The notes: a model not told the origin generated them from the sequence alone. A stretch of DNA of 64,000 nucleotides from Pseudomonas taiwanensis (GCF_013393345.1 NZ_QJRF01000061.1:1-64000), one strand, 5' to 3'; shown: positions 1 through 10,276, numbered from the stretch's first letter. Numbers and translations: made by a program.

Positions 1-1128
<1,128 letters not shown>

Positions 1129-1137
1129 AGCCTTTTT

Positions 1138-1175
1138 CTCCCCTCTCCCTCTGGGAGAGGGGCCGGGGGTGAGGG
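1138..1175 (+). repeat. Family E palindromic repeat
   Basis: A 38-base element with a 10-base inverted repeat (CCCCTCTCCC / GGGAGAGGGG) followed by a G-rich tail. It fills the gap between sdaA and gcvT. An identical copy lies inside lhr (45085-45122) and a diverged, inverted one at 54620-54656. Confidence 0.8.
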
Positions 1176-1215
1176 AAGCCCTGCCCCCGCACCGACTTTC
1201 ACTTTGGAGCCTCAC

Positions 1216-2334
1216 ATGACCGACCTCGCCAAAACCCCGCTGCACGCCCTGCACCTCGAACTCGGTGCGCGCATGGTGCCCTTCGCCGGCTACGACATGC
1301 CGGTGCAGTACCCGCTCGGCGTGCTCAAGGAACACCTGCACACCCGCGAGCAGGCCGGCCTGTTCGATGTCTCGCACATGGGCCAGGTCATCCTGCGCGG
1401 CGCGAACGCCGCCCGAGCGCTGGAAAGCCTGGTACCGGTGGACATCCTCGACCTGCCGGTGGGCATGCAGCGCTACGCGATGTTCACCGACGAGAACGGC
1501 GGCATCCTCGACGACCTGATGGTCGCCCGCCTCGCCGACGACGAACTGTTCGTGGTGGTCAATGCCGCCTGCAAGGAGCAGGACCTCGCCCATCTGCGGA
1601 AGCACATCGGTGAGCAGTGCGAAATCGAATCGCTGTTCGACTCTCGCGCCCTGCTGGCCCTGCAGGGTCCAGCGGCAGCCGAGGTGCTCGGTCGCCTCGC
1701 GCCGGAAGTGCGCAAGATGACTTTCATGCAGTTCGGCAGCGTGCGCCTGGAAGGCGTCGAGTGCTACGTCAGCCGCTCCGGCTACACCGGCGAGGACGGC
1801 TACGAGATTTCCGTTCCGGTCGAGCATGCCGAAGCGTTGGCCCGTGCCCTGCTGGCCCAACCGGAAGTCCAGCCCATTGGCCTCGGCGCCCGCGATTCAT
1901 TGCGCCTGGAAGCCGGCCTGTGCCTCTACGGCCACGACATGAGCCCCGCCACTACCCCTGTCGAAGCGAGCCTCCTCTGGGCCATCTCCAAGGCCCGCCG
2001 CGCCGATGGCGTGCGCGCCGGCAACTTCCCCGGCGCCAGCGCGGTGTTCGCCCAGCAGCGCGACGGCGTGCCGAGCAAGCGTGTCGGCCTGCTGCCGCAG
2101 GAGCGCGTGCCGGTGCGTGAAGGCGCGGAGATCGTCGATGCCGACGGCACGGTGATTGGCCAAGTCACCAGCGGCGGCTTCGGCCCCAGCCTGGGTGCCC
2201 CGGTGGCCATGGGCTACGTGAGCGCCAGCCACGCCGCCCTGGACAGCGAAGTCTGGGCCCTGGTGCGCGGCAAGCGCGTCGCCATGAAAGTCGCCAAGAC
2301 CCCCTTCGTGCCGCAGCGCTACTACCGCGGCTGA
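1216..2334 (+). CDS. gcvT: Aminomethyltransferase, glycine cleavage T protein
   Basis: T protein of the glycine cleavage system: transfers the methylene group from aminomethyl-lipoyl H protein to tetrahydrofolate and releases ammonia. The 372-residue length is normal. The N-terminal GcvT folate-binding region (GARMVPFAGYDMPVQY, DVSHMGQ) and the C-terminal barrel (VGLLPQERVPVREG) are both present. I chose the ATG at 1216, preceded by GGAG, over a TTG 12 bases upstream. It lies 87 bases after sdaA with only a family E repeat between, so co-transcription is likely. Pseudomonads often carry two gcvT genes; the sdaA neighbour suggests this is gcvT2. Confidence 0.95.
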   Translation: MTDLAKTPLHALHLELGARMVPFAGYDMPVQYPLGVLKEHLHTREQAGLFDVSHMGQVILRGANAARALESLVPVDILDLPVGMQRYAMFTDENGGILDDLMVARLADDELFVVVNAACKEQDLAHLRKHIGEQCEIESLFDSRALLALQGPAAAEVLGRLAPEVRKMTFMQFGSVRLEGVECYVSRSGYTGEDGYEISVPVEHAEALARALLAQPEVQPIGLGARDSLRLEAGLCLYGHDMSPATTPVEASLLWAISKARRADGVRAGNFPGASAVFAQQRDGVPSKRVGLLPQERVPVREGAEIVDADGTVIGQVTSGGFGPSLGAPVAMGYVSASHAALDSEVWALVRGKRVAMKVAKTPFVPQRYYRG

Positions 2335-2357
2335 GGACTGTTGCCTTCCTTGAACGG

Positions 2358-2408
2358 GTAGGAGCGAGCTCTGCTCGCGAACAGCTTCGCGAGCAAGCTC
2401 GCTCCTAC
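2358..2408. repeat. Family A palindromic repeat
   Basis: Inverted repeat opening with GTAGGAGCGAGCT and closing with AGCTCGCTCCTAC, lying between gcvT and lipA. Similar copies are at 3457-3520, 19560-19618, 22118-22175, 25666-25729, 27051-27113 and, rearranged, 35466-35513. A read-through RNA would form a strong hairpin here. Confidence 0.85.
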
Positions 2409-2437
2409 AAAAAACGCCGAGCCTTCGGAGCAAGAAC

Positions 2438-3412
2438 ATGACCGAAACCCAGATCACCCCGCGTCCGCAACCGTTGCAGGCCGGCGTAAAACTGCGCGGC
2501 GCCGAGAAGGTCGCGCGCATTCCCGTGAAGATCATTCCCACCGAGGACGTGCCGCGCAAACCAGACTGGATACGCGTCCCCATCGCCACCTCGCCGGAGG
2601 TGGCCCGAATCAAGCAACTGCTGCGCAAGCACAAGCTGCACAGCGTTTGCGAGGAAGCCTCCTGCCCGAACCTGGGCGAGTGCTTCGCCGGGGGCACCGC
2701 CACCTTCATGATCATGGGCGACATCTGCACCCGTCGCTGCCCCTTCTGCGACGTCGGCCACGGCCGGCCAAAGCCGCTGGATGCCGACGAGCCGAAGAAC
2801 CTGGCCATCGCCATCGCCGACCTGCGCCTCAAGTACGTGGTGATCACGTCGGTGGACCGCGACGACCTGCGTGATGGCGGTGCCCAGCACTTCGTCGATT
2901 GCCTGCGCGAGATCCGCAAGCTGTCCCCCGGCGTCCAGCTGGAAACCCTGGTGCCGGACTACCGTGGGCGCATGGACATCGCCCTGGAAATCACCGCCAC
3001 CGAACCGCCGGATGTGTTCAACCACAACCTGGAAACCGTGCCGCGCCTCTATCGCTCCTCGCGTCCGGGCTCGGATTTCGAGTGGTCGCTGGACCTGTTG
3101 CAGAAGTTCAAGCAACGGGTGCCGGGAGTGCCGACCAAATCCGGCCTGATGCTGGGCCTGGGCGAGACGGACGACGAAGTGATCGAAGTCATGCAGCGCA
3201 TGCGCGAGCACGAGATCGACATGCTCACCCTCGGCCAGTACCTGCAACCGTCACGCAATCATTTGCCGGTGCAGCGCTTCGTCCACCCCGACACCTTCGC
3301 CTGGTTCGCCGAGAAGGGCGCCGAAATGGGCTTTACCAACGTCGCATCCGGCCCGCTGGTGCGTTCCTCGTACCATGCGGACCAGCAGGTCCACGGGCGG
3401 AAGATCAACTGA
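2438..3412 (+). CDS. lipA: Lipoyl synthase (radical SAM), probable second copy
   Basis: Inserts two sulfur atoms into octanoyl groups on lipoyl domains, including the glycine cleavage H protein. The 324 residues carry both clusters of the family: the auxiliary cluster [12 protein letters not shown] (C-X4-C-X5-C) and the radical SAM cluster CTRRCPFC (C-X3-C-X2-C). The ATG follows GGAGCAAGAAC. The usual pseudomonad lipA sits beside lipB. Here the gene follows gcvT instead, so it is probably an extra copy serving H-protein lipoylation (inference; the rest of the genome is not visible). Downstream comes a composite of B and A family repeats. Confidence 0.95.
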   Translation: MTETQITPRPQPLQAGVKLRGAEKVARIPVKIIPTEDVPRKPDWIRVPIATSPEVARIKQLLRKHKLHSVCEEASCPNLGECFAGGTATFMIMGDICTRRCPFCDVGHGRPKPLDADEPKNLAIAIADLRLKYVVITSVDRDDLRDGGAQHFVDCLREIRKLSPGVQLETLVPDYRGRMDIALEITATEPPDVFNHNLETVPRLYRSSRPGSDFEWSLDLLQKFKQRVPGVPTKSGLMLGLGETDDEVIEVMQRMREHEIDMLTLGQYLQPSRNHLPVQRFVHPDTFAWFAEKGAEMGFTNVASGPLVRSSYHADQQVHGRKIN

Positions 3413-3416
3413 TCCC

Positions 3417-3520
3417 GTAGGGGCGAATTCATTCGCCAAGGGCCGCGCAGCGGCCCCGTAGGAGCGAGCTTGCTCGCGAAGGGTCGAGCACCGATTGTTC
3501 GCGAGCAAGCTCGCTCCTAC
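3417..3520. repeat. Composite of half family B and full family A repeats
   Basis: Begins with GTAGGGGCGAATTCATTCGCC (one arm of family B), passes through a short GGCCGCGCAGCGGCC palindrome, and continues as a complete family A inverted repeat. It fills the gap between lipA and the metR promoter. Confidence 0.8.
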
Positions 3521-3566
3521 ATGTGATGCCGAAATGAGCGTGGCTGTTATCGACAGCCTCCTTAAC

Positions 3567-3581
3567 TTGAGACAAACTCAA
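3567..3581. promoter_or_regulatory. Candidate LysR-type autoregulatory site upstream of metR
   Basis: TTGAG-ACAAA-CTCAA is a perfect 5-5-5 inverted repeat of the T-N11-A form bound by LysR-type regulators, 41 bases before the metR start. It may be MetR's own site or that of another regulator. Only the symmetry and position are seen. Confidence 0.5.
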
Positions 3582-3622
3582 CGACTTCGTGTTTATCTCA
3601 AATTCTACTCATGGAGGCTGTC

Positions 3623-4540
3623 ATGCTCGAGCTGCGCCATCTCAAGACCCTGCACGCCTTGCGCGAAGCCGACAGCCTGGTGGAAGCCGCGGAACGCTTG
3701 CACCTCACCCAGTCCGCCCTCTCCCACCAGTTCAAGGAACTGGAAGAGCGCCTGGGCATGCAGCTGTTCGTGCGCAAGACCAAACCGGTGCGTTTCACCA
3801 GCGCCGGATTGCGACTGCTGCAACTGGCCGACAGTCTCTTGCCGCAACTGCGCAGCGCCGAGCGCGACCTGGCGCGTCTGGCCGGGGGCACCGCCGGCCG
3901 TCTGCACATGGCCATCGAGTGCCACAGCTGCTTCCAGTGGCTGATGCCCACCATCGACCAGTTCCGCGACGCCTGGCCGGAGGTGGAGCTGGACCTGGCT
4001 TCGGGTTTCTCGTTCGCTCCGCTGCCCGCTCTGGCGCGGGGCGACCTGGACCTGGTGGTGACGGCCGACCCGGTGGATCTCGCCGGCATCACCTATGTGC
4101 CGCTCTTCACCTACGAAGCCCTGCTCGCTGTGGATAACCAGCATGCCCTGGCGAGCAAGCCATTCATCGTCCCCGAGGACCTGGCCAGCCTGACCCTGAT
4201 CACCTACCCGGTGGAACGCGATCGCCTGGACATCTTCACCCGCTTCCTGGAACCGGCGGACGTGGAACCCGCCCAGGTGCGCACATCCGAACTCACGGTG
4301 ATGATGATGCAACTGGTGGCCAGCGGCCGCGGCGTCTGCTGCCTGCCCAACTGGGCGTTGCACGAATACAGCTCACGCGGCTACGTGACCGCCAAGCGTC
4401 TGGGCGAGAAAGGCCTGTATTGCACGCTGTTCGCGGCGATCCGCGCCGACATGCTGGACGCCCCCTTCATGCGCGACTTCCTGCTGACGGCGAAGGACAC
4501 GTCGTTTGCAACGCTGGAAGGGGTCAGTGCGGCGCGGTGA
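3623..4540 (+). CDS. metR: LysR-family transcriptional regulator MetR
   Basis: Homocysteine-responsive activator of methionine synthesis genes in the family. The 305-residue protein has an N-terminal winged helix (LRHLKTLHALREADSLVEAA, QSALSHQFKELEERLG) and a LysR substrate-binding domain from about residue 90. The ATG at 3623 is chosen because GGAGG lies 5 bases ahead of it; an in-frame ATG at 3611 would leave no room for a ribosome binding site. It is transcribed alone, between repeat clusters, and faces the exporter operon tail to tail. A T-N11-A palindrome just upstream suggests autoregulation. Confidence 0.9.
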   Translation: MLELRHLKTLHALREADSLVEAAERLHLTQSALSHQFKELEERLGMQLFVRKTKPVRFTSAGLRLLQLADSLLPQLRSAERDLARLAGGTAGRLHMAIECHSCFQWLMPTIDQFRDAWPEVELDLASGFSFAPLPALARGDLDLVVTADPVDLAGITYVPLFTYEALLAVDNQHALASKPFIVPEDLASLTLITYPVERDRLDIFTRFLEPADVEPAQVRTSELTVMMMQLVASGRGVCCLPNWALHEYSSRGYVTAKRLGEKGLYCTLFAAIRADMLDAPFMRDFLLTAKDTSFATLEGVSAAR

Positions 4541-4555
4541 ACGAGCCGCCGTTCC

Positions 4556-4706
4556 CTGTGGGGGCGAATTCATTCGCAAAGGGCGGCGCAGCCGCCCCGT
4601 AGGTTGGTCCGAGCGGAGCGAGGCCCAACGGTCCCGGCATCGGCCGCGAAACGTTGGGTTTCGTTCCTCTACCCAACCTACAAGTGCCGTCGCGTAGGTT
4701 GGTCCG
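4556..4706. repeat. Composite family B half and family C repeats
   Basis: After metR comes TGTGGGGGCGAATTCATTCGC (B arm), then a family C element running from GTAGGTTGGTCCGAGC to CCCAACCTAC, then a second partial C arm at about 4693-4706. It lies between the convergent genes metR and the TolC-like gene, where it could act as a bidirectional transcription barrier. Confidence 0.75.
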
Positions 4707-4711
4707 CAGCC

Positions 4712-6097
4712 TCAGCGATCCACCATCGGCGGTGCCTCACCTTCTAGATCAACGCTCGGATGCATTGGCAGCGACGGCCCCAGATATTCGTTGGCCTGCT
4801 GGATATCGTCCTCCCCCAGCGACCCCACCGAAGCCGCCAGGCGCAAGCGCGAAAGCAGGTAGCGCAGCTTGGCCTCGAGCAGGTCGCGGCGGGCGATGAA
4901 AGCCTGTTCCTCGGCATTGAGGATGTCCAGGTTGGTACTGGTGCCTGCCTGGAAACCCTTGCGCGCGGACTCCTGGGCGCGTTCGCTGGATACCACGGCG
5001 GTCTCCAGGGCCCGAACCCGTTGCTCGCCGCTCTGTACCCCACGGAATTCACGGGTGGTGCCGGACAGCACCTCTTCGCGGCTGGAGTTCAGTTGGTCAT
5101 TGGCCAGCTCCCGGTTGGCCGAGGCCTGGCGCACCTGCGCGCTGGTGGCGCCACCGGTGAAGATCGGCATGCGGAATTCCACGCCGACCGAACCGTACTT
5201 GTTGTGCTGGTTCTGGGTCGAAACCGAATCGCTCTCCGTATCGTTGTAGGCGGCAACGAAATCCAGGGTCGGCCAGTGCCCGGCCTTGGCCCGGTCCACC
5301 TCGAAGTCCGCGATATCCAGGCTCCGGCTGCGGGCGATGATGGTCGGGTTGTTGGCCCGCGCATCGCTGATCCAGTCCTGCAGGGTCGGCGGCTCCAGCG
5401 GCGGGGTGGGAAACTCGGTACGCAGGGTGGACATCTCTTCCGGCAGCACGCCGAGCAGCTCCTGCAGCAGACGTCGCGCCACCAGCAGGTTGTCCTCGGC
5501 CTCGATCAACTCGGCCTGGGCCAGGTCGCGTCGGGCAGAGGCCTGGTCGACGTCGATCACAGTGCCGTCACCCAGTTCGAATCGGCGCTTGGCGGACTTC
5601 ACCTGGTTCTCCAGGTTGTTCAGCTTGACCTTGGCCAGATCGATGGTTTCCAGCGCCAGCAGCACGGCGAAATAGCGGCTGGCCAGGCTGACCGCCGATT
5701 CCTGGGTCTTCACATCGAACACCGCATCACTGAACAGGGTGCGTTGCTTGCCCTGGCGGTACTCGGCCATCCGCTGCTTGTTGAACAGCGGTTGGCGCAA
5801 CTCCACCACCGCCCCCTTTGAGTCGTACTCCAGGTCATTCTCCACCGAGTTGCCCAGGACGTTGTCCTGCTCGCTGGTGCCGTCCACCCGTTTCCAGTAG
5901 GCGGTACTGCTGATGTTCGGCAGCAGGCCGGCCTTGCCCAGTTCCTTGTATTCCTGGCCGGCCTGGCGTTCGTGGACCGACGCCAGGTAGGTCGGTCCCT
6001 GGGTCTGGTAGACGCCCCAGGCGTCGCTGAGGTCCATGGCCGCCGCAGGCAGGGCGACGGCTCCGAACAAACCGGCTATGGCCATCCGGGCTCTCAT
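4712..6097 (-). CDS. TolC-family outer membrane channel of a type I secretion system (AprF-like)
   Basis: Outer membrane duct of a type I exporter. The 461 residues begin with a signal peptide (MRARMAIAGLFGAVALPAAA) followed by two repeats rich in long helices, as in TolC/AprF. I chose the ATG at 6097: AAGGAG precedes it and the stop of the adaptor gene ends two bases earlier, so the two are tightly coupled. An upstream in-frame start at 6127 would lie inside the adaptor gene. It is the third gene of the operon ATPase-adaptor-channel. Length and order match aprDEF of alkaline protease secretion, but no protease gene is beside it. Confidence 0.85.
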   Translation of the reverse strand: MRARMAIAGLFGAVALPAAAMDLSDAWGVYQTQGPTYLASVHERQAGQEYKELGKAGLLPNISSTAYWKRVDGTSEQDNVLGNSVENDLEYDSKGAVVELRQPLFNKQRMAEYRQGKQRTLFSDAVFDVKTQESAVSLASRYFAVLLALETIDLAKVKLNNLENQVKSAKRRFELGDGTVIDVDQASARRDLAQAELIEAEDNLLVARRLLQELLGVLPEEMSTLRTEFPTPPLEPPTLQDWISDARANNPTIIARSRSLDIADFEVDRAKAGHWPTLDFVAAYNDTESDSVSTQNQHNKYGSVGVEFRMPIFTGGATSAQVRQASANRELANDQLNSSREEVLSGTTREFRGVQSGEQRVRALETAVVSSERAQESARKGFQAGTSTNLDILNAEEQAFIARRDLLEAKLRYLLSRLRLAASVGSLGEDDIQQANEYLGPSLPMHPSVDLEGEAPPMVDR

Positions 6098-6098
6098 G

Positions 6099-7442
6099 TC
6101 ACTGCTCCTTGAATGCGTTTCCGACACGGCCCAGCAGCGGTTTCATCAGGTAGCTCATCAGGCTGCGTTCCCCGGTCTTGATGGTTACGGTGGCCGGCAT
6201 GCCTGCGCGGATATTGTTCGGCCCGAGCATCTTCATGCCTTCTTCGGTCACTTCCACCTGGGTCAAGTAATAGGGCTGTTTGCTGGCTTCGTCCACCAGC
6301 CGGTCGGCGGCAACTGTCAGCACCCGCCCCGGAATATTCGGCGTCTGCGCGTGGTTGAAGGCCGGGAAGGTGATGTCCACAGGCAGGCCAGGCACCATCT
6401 TGTCGATGGCCTGAACCGGAACCTGGGCGTCCACCTGCAGGGGCTCACTGTCCGGTATCACGTCCATGAGCCGCGCGCCGGGCTGGATCACACCGCCGAC
6501 AGTGGTGATGGTCAGGCCCAGGACGATGCCGTCGATGGGCGATCGGATCACCGTGTTGTCCACCTGGTAGTCCACCGAGCGCAGCCGTTCGCCGAGGGAG
6601 GTGGCTTCCTTCTGCACATCGGTCAGCTGGGATTCCACTTCCTTCTGGAAATCCTGCTCGCGCTGGAGGATGCGTAGCTTGAGTTCGGCGATCTGGTTAC
6701 GGGTGCGGCCGATATCGGCGATGTTCTGCGCCATGGAGCCATTCAGTTCCGAGGCATTGCGCTCCAGTTCGAGCATGCGATTGCGCGGGATGTAGCCTTC
6801 GGCGGCCAGGCTGCGCACGCCTTCCAGTTCCTGGCCAAGCAGGCTCGACTGGCTGGCGCGGGTGGCCTGGACCTGGCGCAGGCCCTTGAGCTGTTCTTCG
6901 GCACCGTTGAGGTTCTCGTGGAGGATGCCGATTTCACCCAGCAGCGCCTTGCGCCGGGTCTGGAACAACCGCTGCTGCAAGGCGATGGATTCCATCAGGC
7001 GCGGATCGCCGCTGAAGCGCTCCAGCAGTTCCGGGGCGAAGGTCACGGTGTCGGCGCCATCGCGCTCGGCAACCAGACGGTCTTCCACGGTCTTGGCGAC
7101 GATGTACTGGGAGCTGAGGGCGCCCTGCTCGGCGATGGCCTGGGTCGGGTCCAGGCGTACCAGCTCCTGGCCGGCGCGGACCTTGTCGCCTTCGCGCACG
7201 AGAATGGCGTCCACCTCGCCACCGGTGAGGTGCTGCACGGTCTTGCGCGCATTGGTGACGTTGACCGTGGCGTTGGCCACCACGCCGGCATCCAGCGGGG
7301 CCATCACGGCCCAGACCAGGAAGCCGCCGAATCCTGCCAGCACCATCCAGACGCCCCAACGGGCCGGCCGGGAGTCATCCATGTCCACCTGTGTCGGTTC
7401 TTCGACCCGTACCAGGGCCTTGCTTTCGCTTGCCGCTTGCAT
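6099..7442 (-). CDS. HlyD-family membrane fusion protein (AprE/PrtE-like)
   Basis: Periplasmic adaptor linking the inner-membrane ABC exporter to the TolC channel. The 447 residues show a short cytoplasmic N-terminus, one membrane segment at about residues 30-50 (GVWMVLAGFGGFLVWAVMAP), a long coiled-coil region at about 150-290, and a C-terminal beta-barrel/lipoyl-like domain (VRSPIDGIVLGL, ending GERSLMSYLMKPL). It starts 6 bases after the ATPase gene, whose 3' end supplies the AAAGGAG ribosome binding site. The substrate cannot be told from the adaptor. Confidence 0.9.
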   Translation of the reverse strand: MQAASESKALVRVEEPTQVDMDDSRPARWGVWMVLAGFGGFLVWAVMAPLDAGVVANATVNVTNARKTVQHLTGGEVDAILVREGDKVRAGQELVRLDPTQAIAEQGALSSQYIVAKTVEDRLVAERDGADTVTFAPELLERFSGDPRLMESIALQQRLFQTRRKALLGEIGILHENLNGAEEQLKGLRQVQATRASQSSLLGQELEGVRSLAAEGYIPRNRMLELERNASELNGSMAQNIADIGRTRNQIAELKLRILQREQDFQKEVESQLTDVQKEATSLGERLRSVDYQVDNTVIRSPIDGIVLGLTITTVGGVIQPGARLMDVIPDSEPLQVDAQVPVQAIDKMVPGLPVDITFPAFNHAQTPNIPGRVLTVAADRLVDEASKQPYYLTQVEVTEEGMKMLGPNNIRAGMPATVTIKTGERSLMSYLMKPLLGRVGNAFKEQ

Positions 7443-7448
7443 GATCGA

Positions 7449-9185
7449 TTACTCCTTTGCCCGCACGGACGCGAGGTTGGGCGTGCCCACGGAGGGCATG
7501 ACGCTAGCCTGGCGCAATGCTGAGAAGACCTCGTCACGAGGACCGAACATCTGCATGCCGCCGTCTCTCAGCAGCAGGACCTTGTCTATCGTGCCGAGCA
7601 CGCTGGGGCGGTGGGAGATCAGGATCAGCGTCTTACCCCGCTTCTTCAGGTCGAGGATGGCCTCCACCAGCGCCGCTTCGCCCACGTCGTCGAGGTTGGC
7701 GTTGGGCTCGTCGAGCACGATCATCGAGGGATCGCCATAGATGGCCCGGGCCAGGGCGATGCGCTGCTTCTGTCCGCCGGAGAGTGGGCTGCCGTCGAGG
7801 CCAAGGGGCGTGTCGTAGCCTTTGTCGAAGCGCAGGATCATCTCGTGCACGCCAGCGCGCTTGGCCGCCAGGATCACTTCCTCGCTGTTCACCTCGCCGA
7901 AGCGGGCGATGTTGTCGGCGATGGTGCCTTCGAACAGCTCCACGTCCTGGGGCAGATAGCCGAGCCAGGGACCGAGTTCCGCCTTGTTCCACTGGAAGAT
8001 GTCGGCGCCGTCCAGGCGTACCGTGCCCCCTTGCGCCGGCCAGACCCCCACCAGCAAGCGGGCCAGGGTGGATTTGCCGGCGGCGGATGGGCCGATGATG
8101 CCGAGTGCTTCGCCGGGCGCCAGGGCGAAATTGACCCCACGCAGGATAGTGGCCGTCCCACCGGGCGCTGCGGTCATGGCGTTCTCCACCGACAGTGCGC
8201 CCTGGGGCTTGGGCAGCGCCATGGCGTCCTTGCGGGCGGGGAAGTCAGCCAGCAGCTTGGTCAGGCGTTCCCAAGAAGCGCGGGCGGTCAGCAGCTGCTT
8301 CCACACGCCGATGGCCTGTTCAACCGGTGCCATGGCGCGACCGCTGAGCACCGAACTGGCGATCATCATCCCGGCAGTGATCTCACCCTTGATGGCCAGC
8401 AGCGCGCCGGCACCGAGGATCAGCGACTGCAGGGTGATCCGCACGAAACGGCTGGCGCCATTGATGTAGGCCGCACGGTCTGAAGCCTGGGTCTGTTTCT
8501 CGAGGATGCGCTGGTGACTGCTGTACCAGCGTTCGCGGATGGCCGGCAGCATGCCCATCGCCTCGATCACTTCGGTATTGCGCAGGTTGTTGTTGGCGAA
8601 GGTGCCTGACGCCATCGAAGCCTGGTTGGCTTCCATCAGCGGGCCCCGGGTCACCACTTCAGTGAGCAGCGCCAGGCCGAAGAGAATGGCCGAGCCGATC
8701 AGGGTGACGATGCCCAGTAGCGGGTGCACCAGGAAGATCACCAGCAGGTAGATGGGGGTCCACGGCGCGTCGAAGAACGCGAACAGGCCATTGCCGGTGA
8801 GGAACTGGCGAACCTGGGACAGGTCCTGGAGCGCCTGGGCCGGGTTGCCGCCGGCTCGGCGCAGGTTGCGCTCGAAGGAAGCGTTGAAGATGCGCTTGTT
8901 CAGGCTCATGTCCAGGCGGTTGCCAAGGCGGATGAGTACAGTCGAACGCACCACCTCCAGCAATGACATGAGCACGTAGAGCCCGAGCATCAGCACCGTC
9001 AGCATCACCAGGGTGGTGATGTTGCTGCTTGCCAGCACGCGATCGTAGACCTGCAGCATGTAGAGCGCCGGTGCCAGCATCATCAGGTTGATGACGCCGC
9101 TGAATCCCCCGACCACATAAAAGGTGTGGCGCAGGCGACTCAGGGCTTCGGACAGTTCTGTACGGGGCTGCGAGAAATTCTTCAT
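7449..9185 (-). CDS. Type I secretion permease/ATPase (AprD/PrtD-like)
   Basis: Inner-membrane ABC exporter that powers one-step secretion. The 578 residues carry an N-terminal ABC transmembrane domain (about 20-310) and an ATPase domain with Walker A GPSAAGKST, signature LSGGQKQRIALARA and Walker B IVLDEPNANLD. There is no N-terminal C39 peptidase domain, so the substrate should carry a C-terminal secretion signal rather than a leader peptide (family knowledge). It is the first gene of the three-gene operon; GGAG sits 7 bases before the ATG. No RTX protein is encoded in this window. Confidence 0.92.
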   Translation of the reverse strand: MKNFSQPRTELSEALSRLRHTFYVVGGFSGVINLMMLAPALYMLQVYDRVLASSNITTLVMLTVLMLGLYVLMSLLEVVRSTVLIRLGNRLDMSLNKRIFNASFERNLRRAGGNPAQALQDLSQVRQFLTGNGLFAFFDAPWTPIYLLVIFLVHPLLGIVTLIGSAILFGLALLTEVVTRGPLMEANQASMASGTFANNNLRNTEVIEAMGMLPAIRERWYSSHQRILEKQTQASDRAAYINGASRFVRITLQSLILGAGALLAIKGEITAGMMIASSVLSGRAMAPVEQAIGVWKQLLTARASWERLTKLLADFPARKDAMALPKPQGALSVENAMTAAPGGTATILRGVNFALAPGEALGIIGPSAAGKSTLARLLVGVWPAQGGTVRLDGADIFQWNKAELGPWLGYLPQDVELFEGTIADNIARFGEVNSEEVILAAKRAGVHEMILRFDKGYDTPLGLDGSPLSGGQKQRIALARAIYGDPSMIVLDEPNANLDDVGEAALVEAILDLKKRGKTLILISHRPSVLGTIDKVLLLRDGGMQMFGPRDEVFSALRQASVMPSVGTPNLASVRAKE

Positions 9186-9517
9186 CTCGGCGCTCCATTG
9201 ACGGAGTGGTGGGTTCGGCCGTGTCCGACCGCCTTCTTATAATTCAAGCCCCTGGAGCGAAACGGCGCTGCCCCCACAGAAGCCTACCCACATCCTTAGC
9301 CAAGACTCCGGCCCCCCGCCAGCCTCCAACCCCGTCTGCCGGACGGCTGCGGGGTTAACCCCGACCGACGACATGGGCCTTTTGCGCGAGAGCGTTTCTC
9401 ATCAAGGCTGTAAGCACCGTGCTAGAGCGGTTTACCCACTTTTGGGGAAAATGCCGACCGCGCCAGCAAGACAGAACTGGCGCCGGATAAATGACACTGG
9501 GGATTAAAGGCGGGATT
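9186..9517. other. Intergenic stretch between exporter operon and ttgR
   Basis: 332 bases without a credible gene. It should hold the exporter promoter, but I see no convincing -35/-10 pair; a TATAAG stands near 9236-9243 when read on the minus strand. A GC-rich hairpin at 9328-9356 (AACCCCG / CGGGGTT arms with a nested GCCG/CGGC) may end the ttgR transcript, though no U-tract follows. Confidence 0.4.
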
Positions 9518-10159
9518 TCAGGCGCTTCTGACCCGCAGCGCCGGGCTGAATGTCAGCATGTCCATCAGGCTGTCAACCAGGCTTTCCGCCTCGTCCGCCA
9601 GGGAATAGCCATTGGGCACCAGCAGCCAGTTGGTCTGGATGCCTTCCATATAGGCATGCACGCTGACGGCGGCGCGACGACAGTCCAGGTCTCGGGGCAA
9701 CTGGCCACGGCTTACTGCATTGCGCAGTGCCTTGGCGATGCGCTCATCGCATTCGGCGCTCAGGTCCTGGATCTGCTGGCGCAGGTCGCCCAGTTCCTCG
9801 GTGTATTCCACCTTGAACCGGAGGATCTCGTGGATGCGCCGGCTCTGCGGGTCCAGTTCCACCCGCTTGAGCAGGCGCACCAGCAACTGGTGCATGCGCC
9901 CCAGCGGGTCGGGCTCATCTTCGCTCTCGCTGGCACGCGCGAGCTGTTCCAGCGGCATGTGGATGCGTTCGAGCATCGCCTGGAACAGGTCGCTCTTGTT
10001 CTCGAAGTGCCAGTAGATGGCGCCTCGACTCACGCCGGCAGCCGCCGCGATTTCAGCCAGAGAGGCGCGGGAAACACCCTTCTCGTGAAATACCCGCTCG
10101 GTAGCATCGAGTATCTGCACGCGGGTCTCTTCGGCTTCCTCTTTGGTGCGTCTGGCCAT
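9518..10159 (-). CDS. ttgR: TetR-family efflux repressor, TtgR-like
   Basis: Ligand-responsive repressor of an RND pump. The 213 residues have an N-terminal TetR helix-turn-helix (ARRTKEEAEETRVQILDATE, GVSRGAIYWHFENKSDLF) and a C-terminal ligand-binding region typical of TtgR/AcrR. It is divergent from ttgABC, and the 204-base gap holds an inverted repeat very like the TtgR operator of P. putida. In the known system antibiotics or flavonoids release TtgR from that operator; the same mode is inferred here. Confidence 0.9.
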   Translation of the reverse strand: MARRTKEEAEETRVQILDATERVFHEKGVSRASLAEIAAAAGVSRGAIYWHFENKSDLFQAMLERIHMPLEQLARASESEDEPDPLGRMHQLLVRLLKRVELDPQSRRIHEILRFKVEYTEELGDLRQQIQDLSAECDERIAKALRNAVSRGQLPRDLDCRRAAVSVHAYMEGIQTNWLLVPNGYSLADEAESLVDSLMDMLTFSPALRVRSA

Positions 10160-10245
10160 TCGCCACTTTTACCTATCTGGTTGCTATCAAAGGAAAAATC
10201 ATCCCGCCGAGGAAACAAATTCTGACAGCGGCTTCGGAAGATTCG

Positions 10246-10276
10246 ATTTACAAACATTCACGCATGTAAGTATATT
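10246..10276 (+). promoter_or_regulatory. ttgABC promoter with overlapping TtgR operator
   Basis: An inverted repeat with arms TTACA (10248-10252) and TGTAA (10265-10269) resembles the P. putida TtgR operator, including the flanking GTAAGTATATTC. A -35-like TTTACA (10247-10252) and a -10-like TATATT (10271-10276), 18 bases apart, coincide with the operator, so repressor binding would block RNA polymerase directly. Sequence match is from memory of the published operator. Confidence 0.75.

Noticed and set aside
9328..9356. GC hairpin as a classic terminator of ttgR
   Set aside because: No U-tract on either strand; kept only as a note in the intergenic entry.
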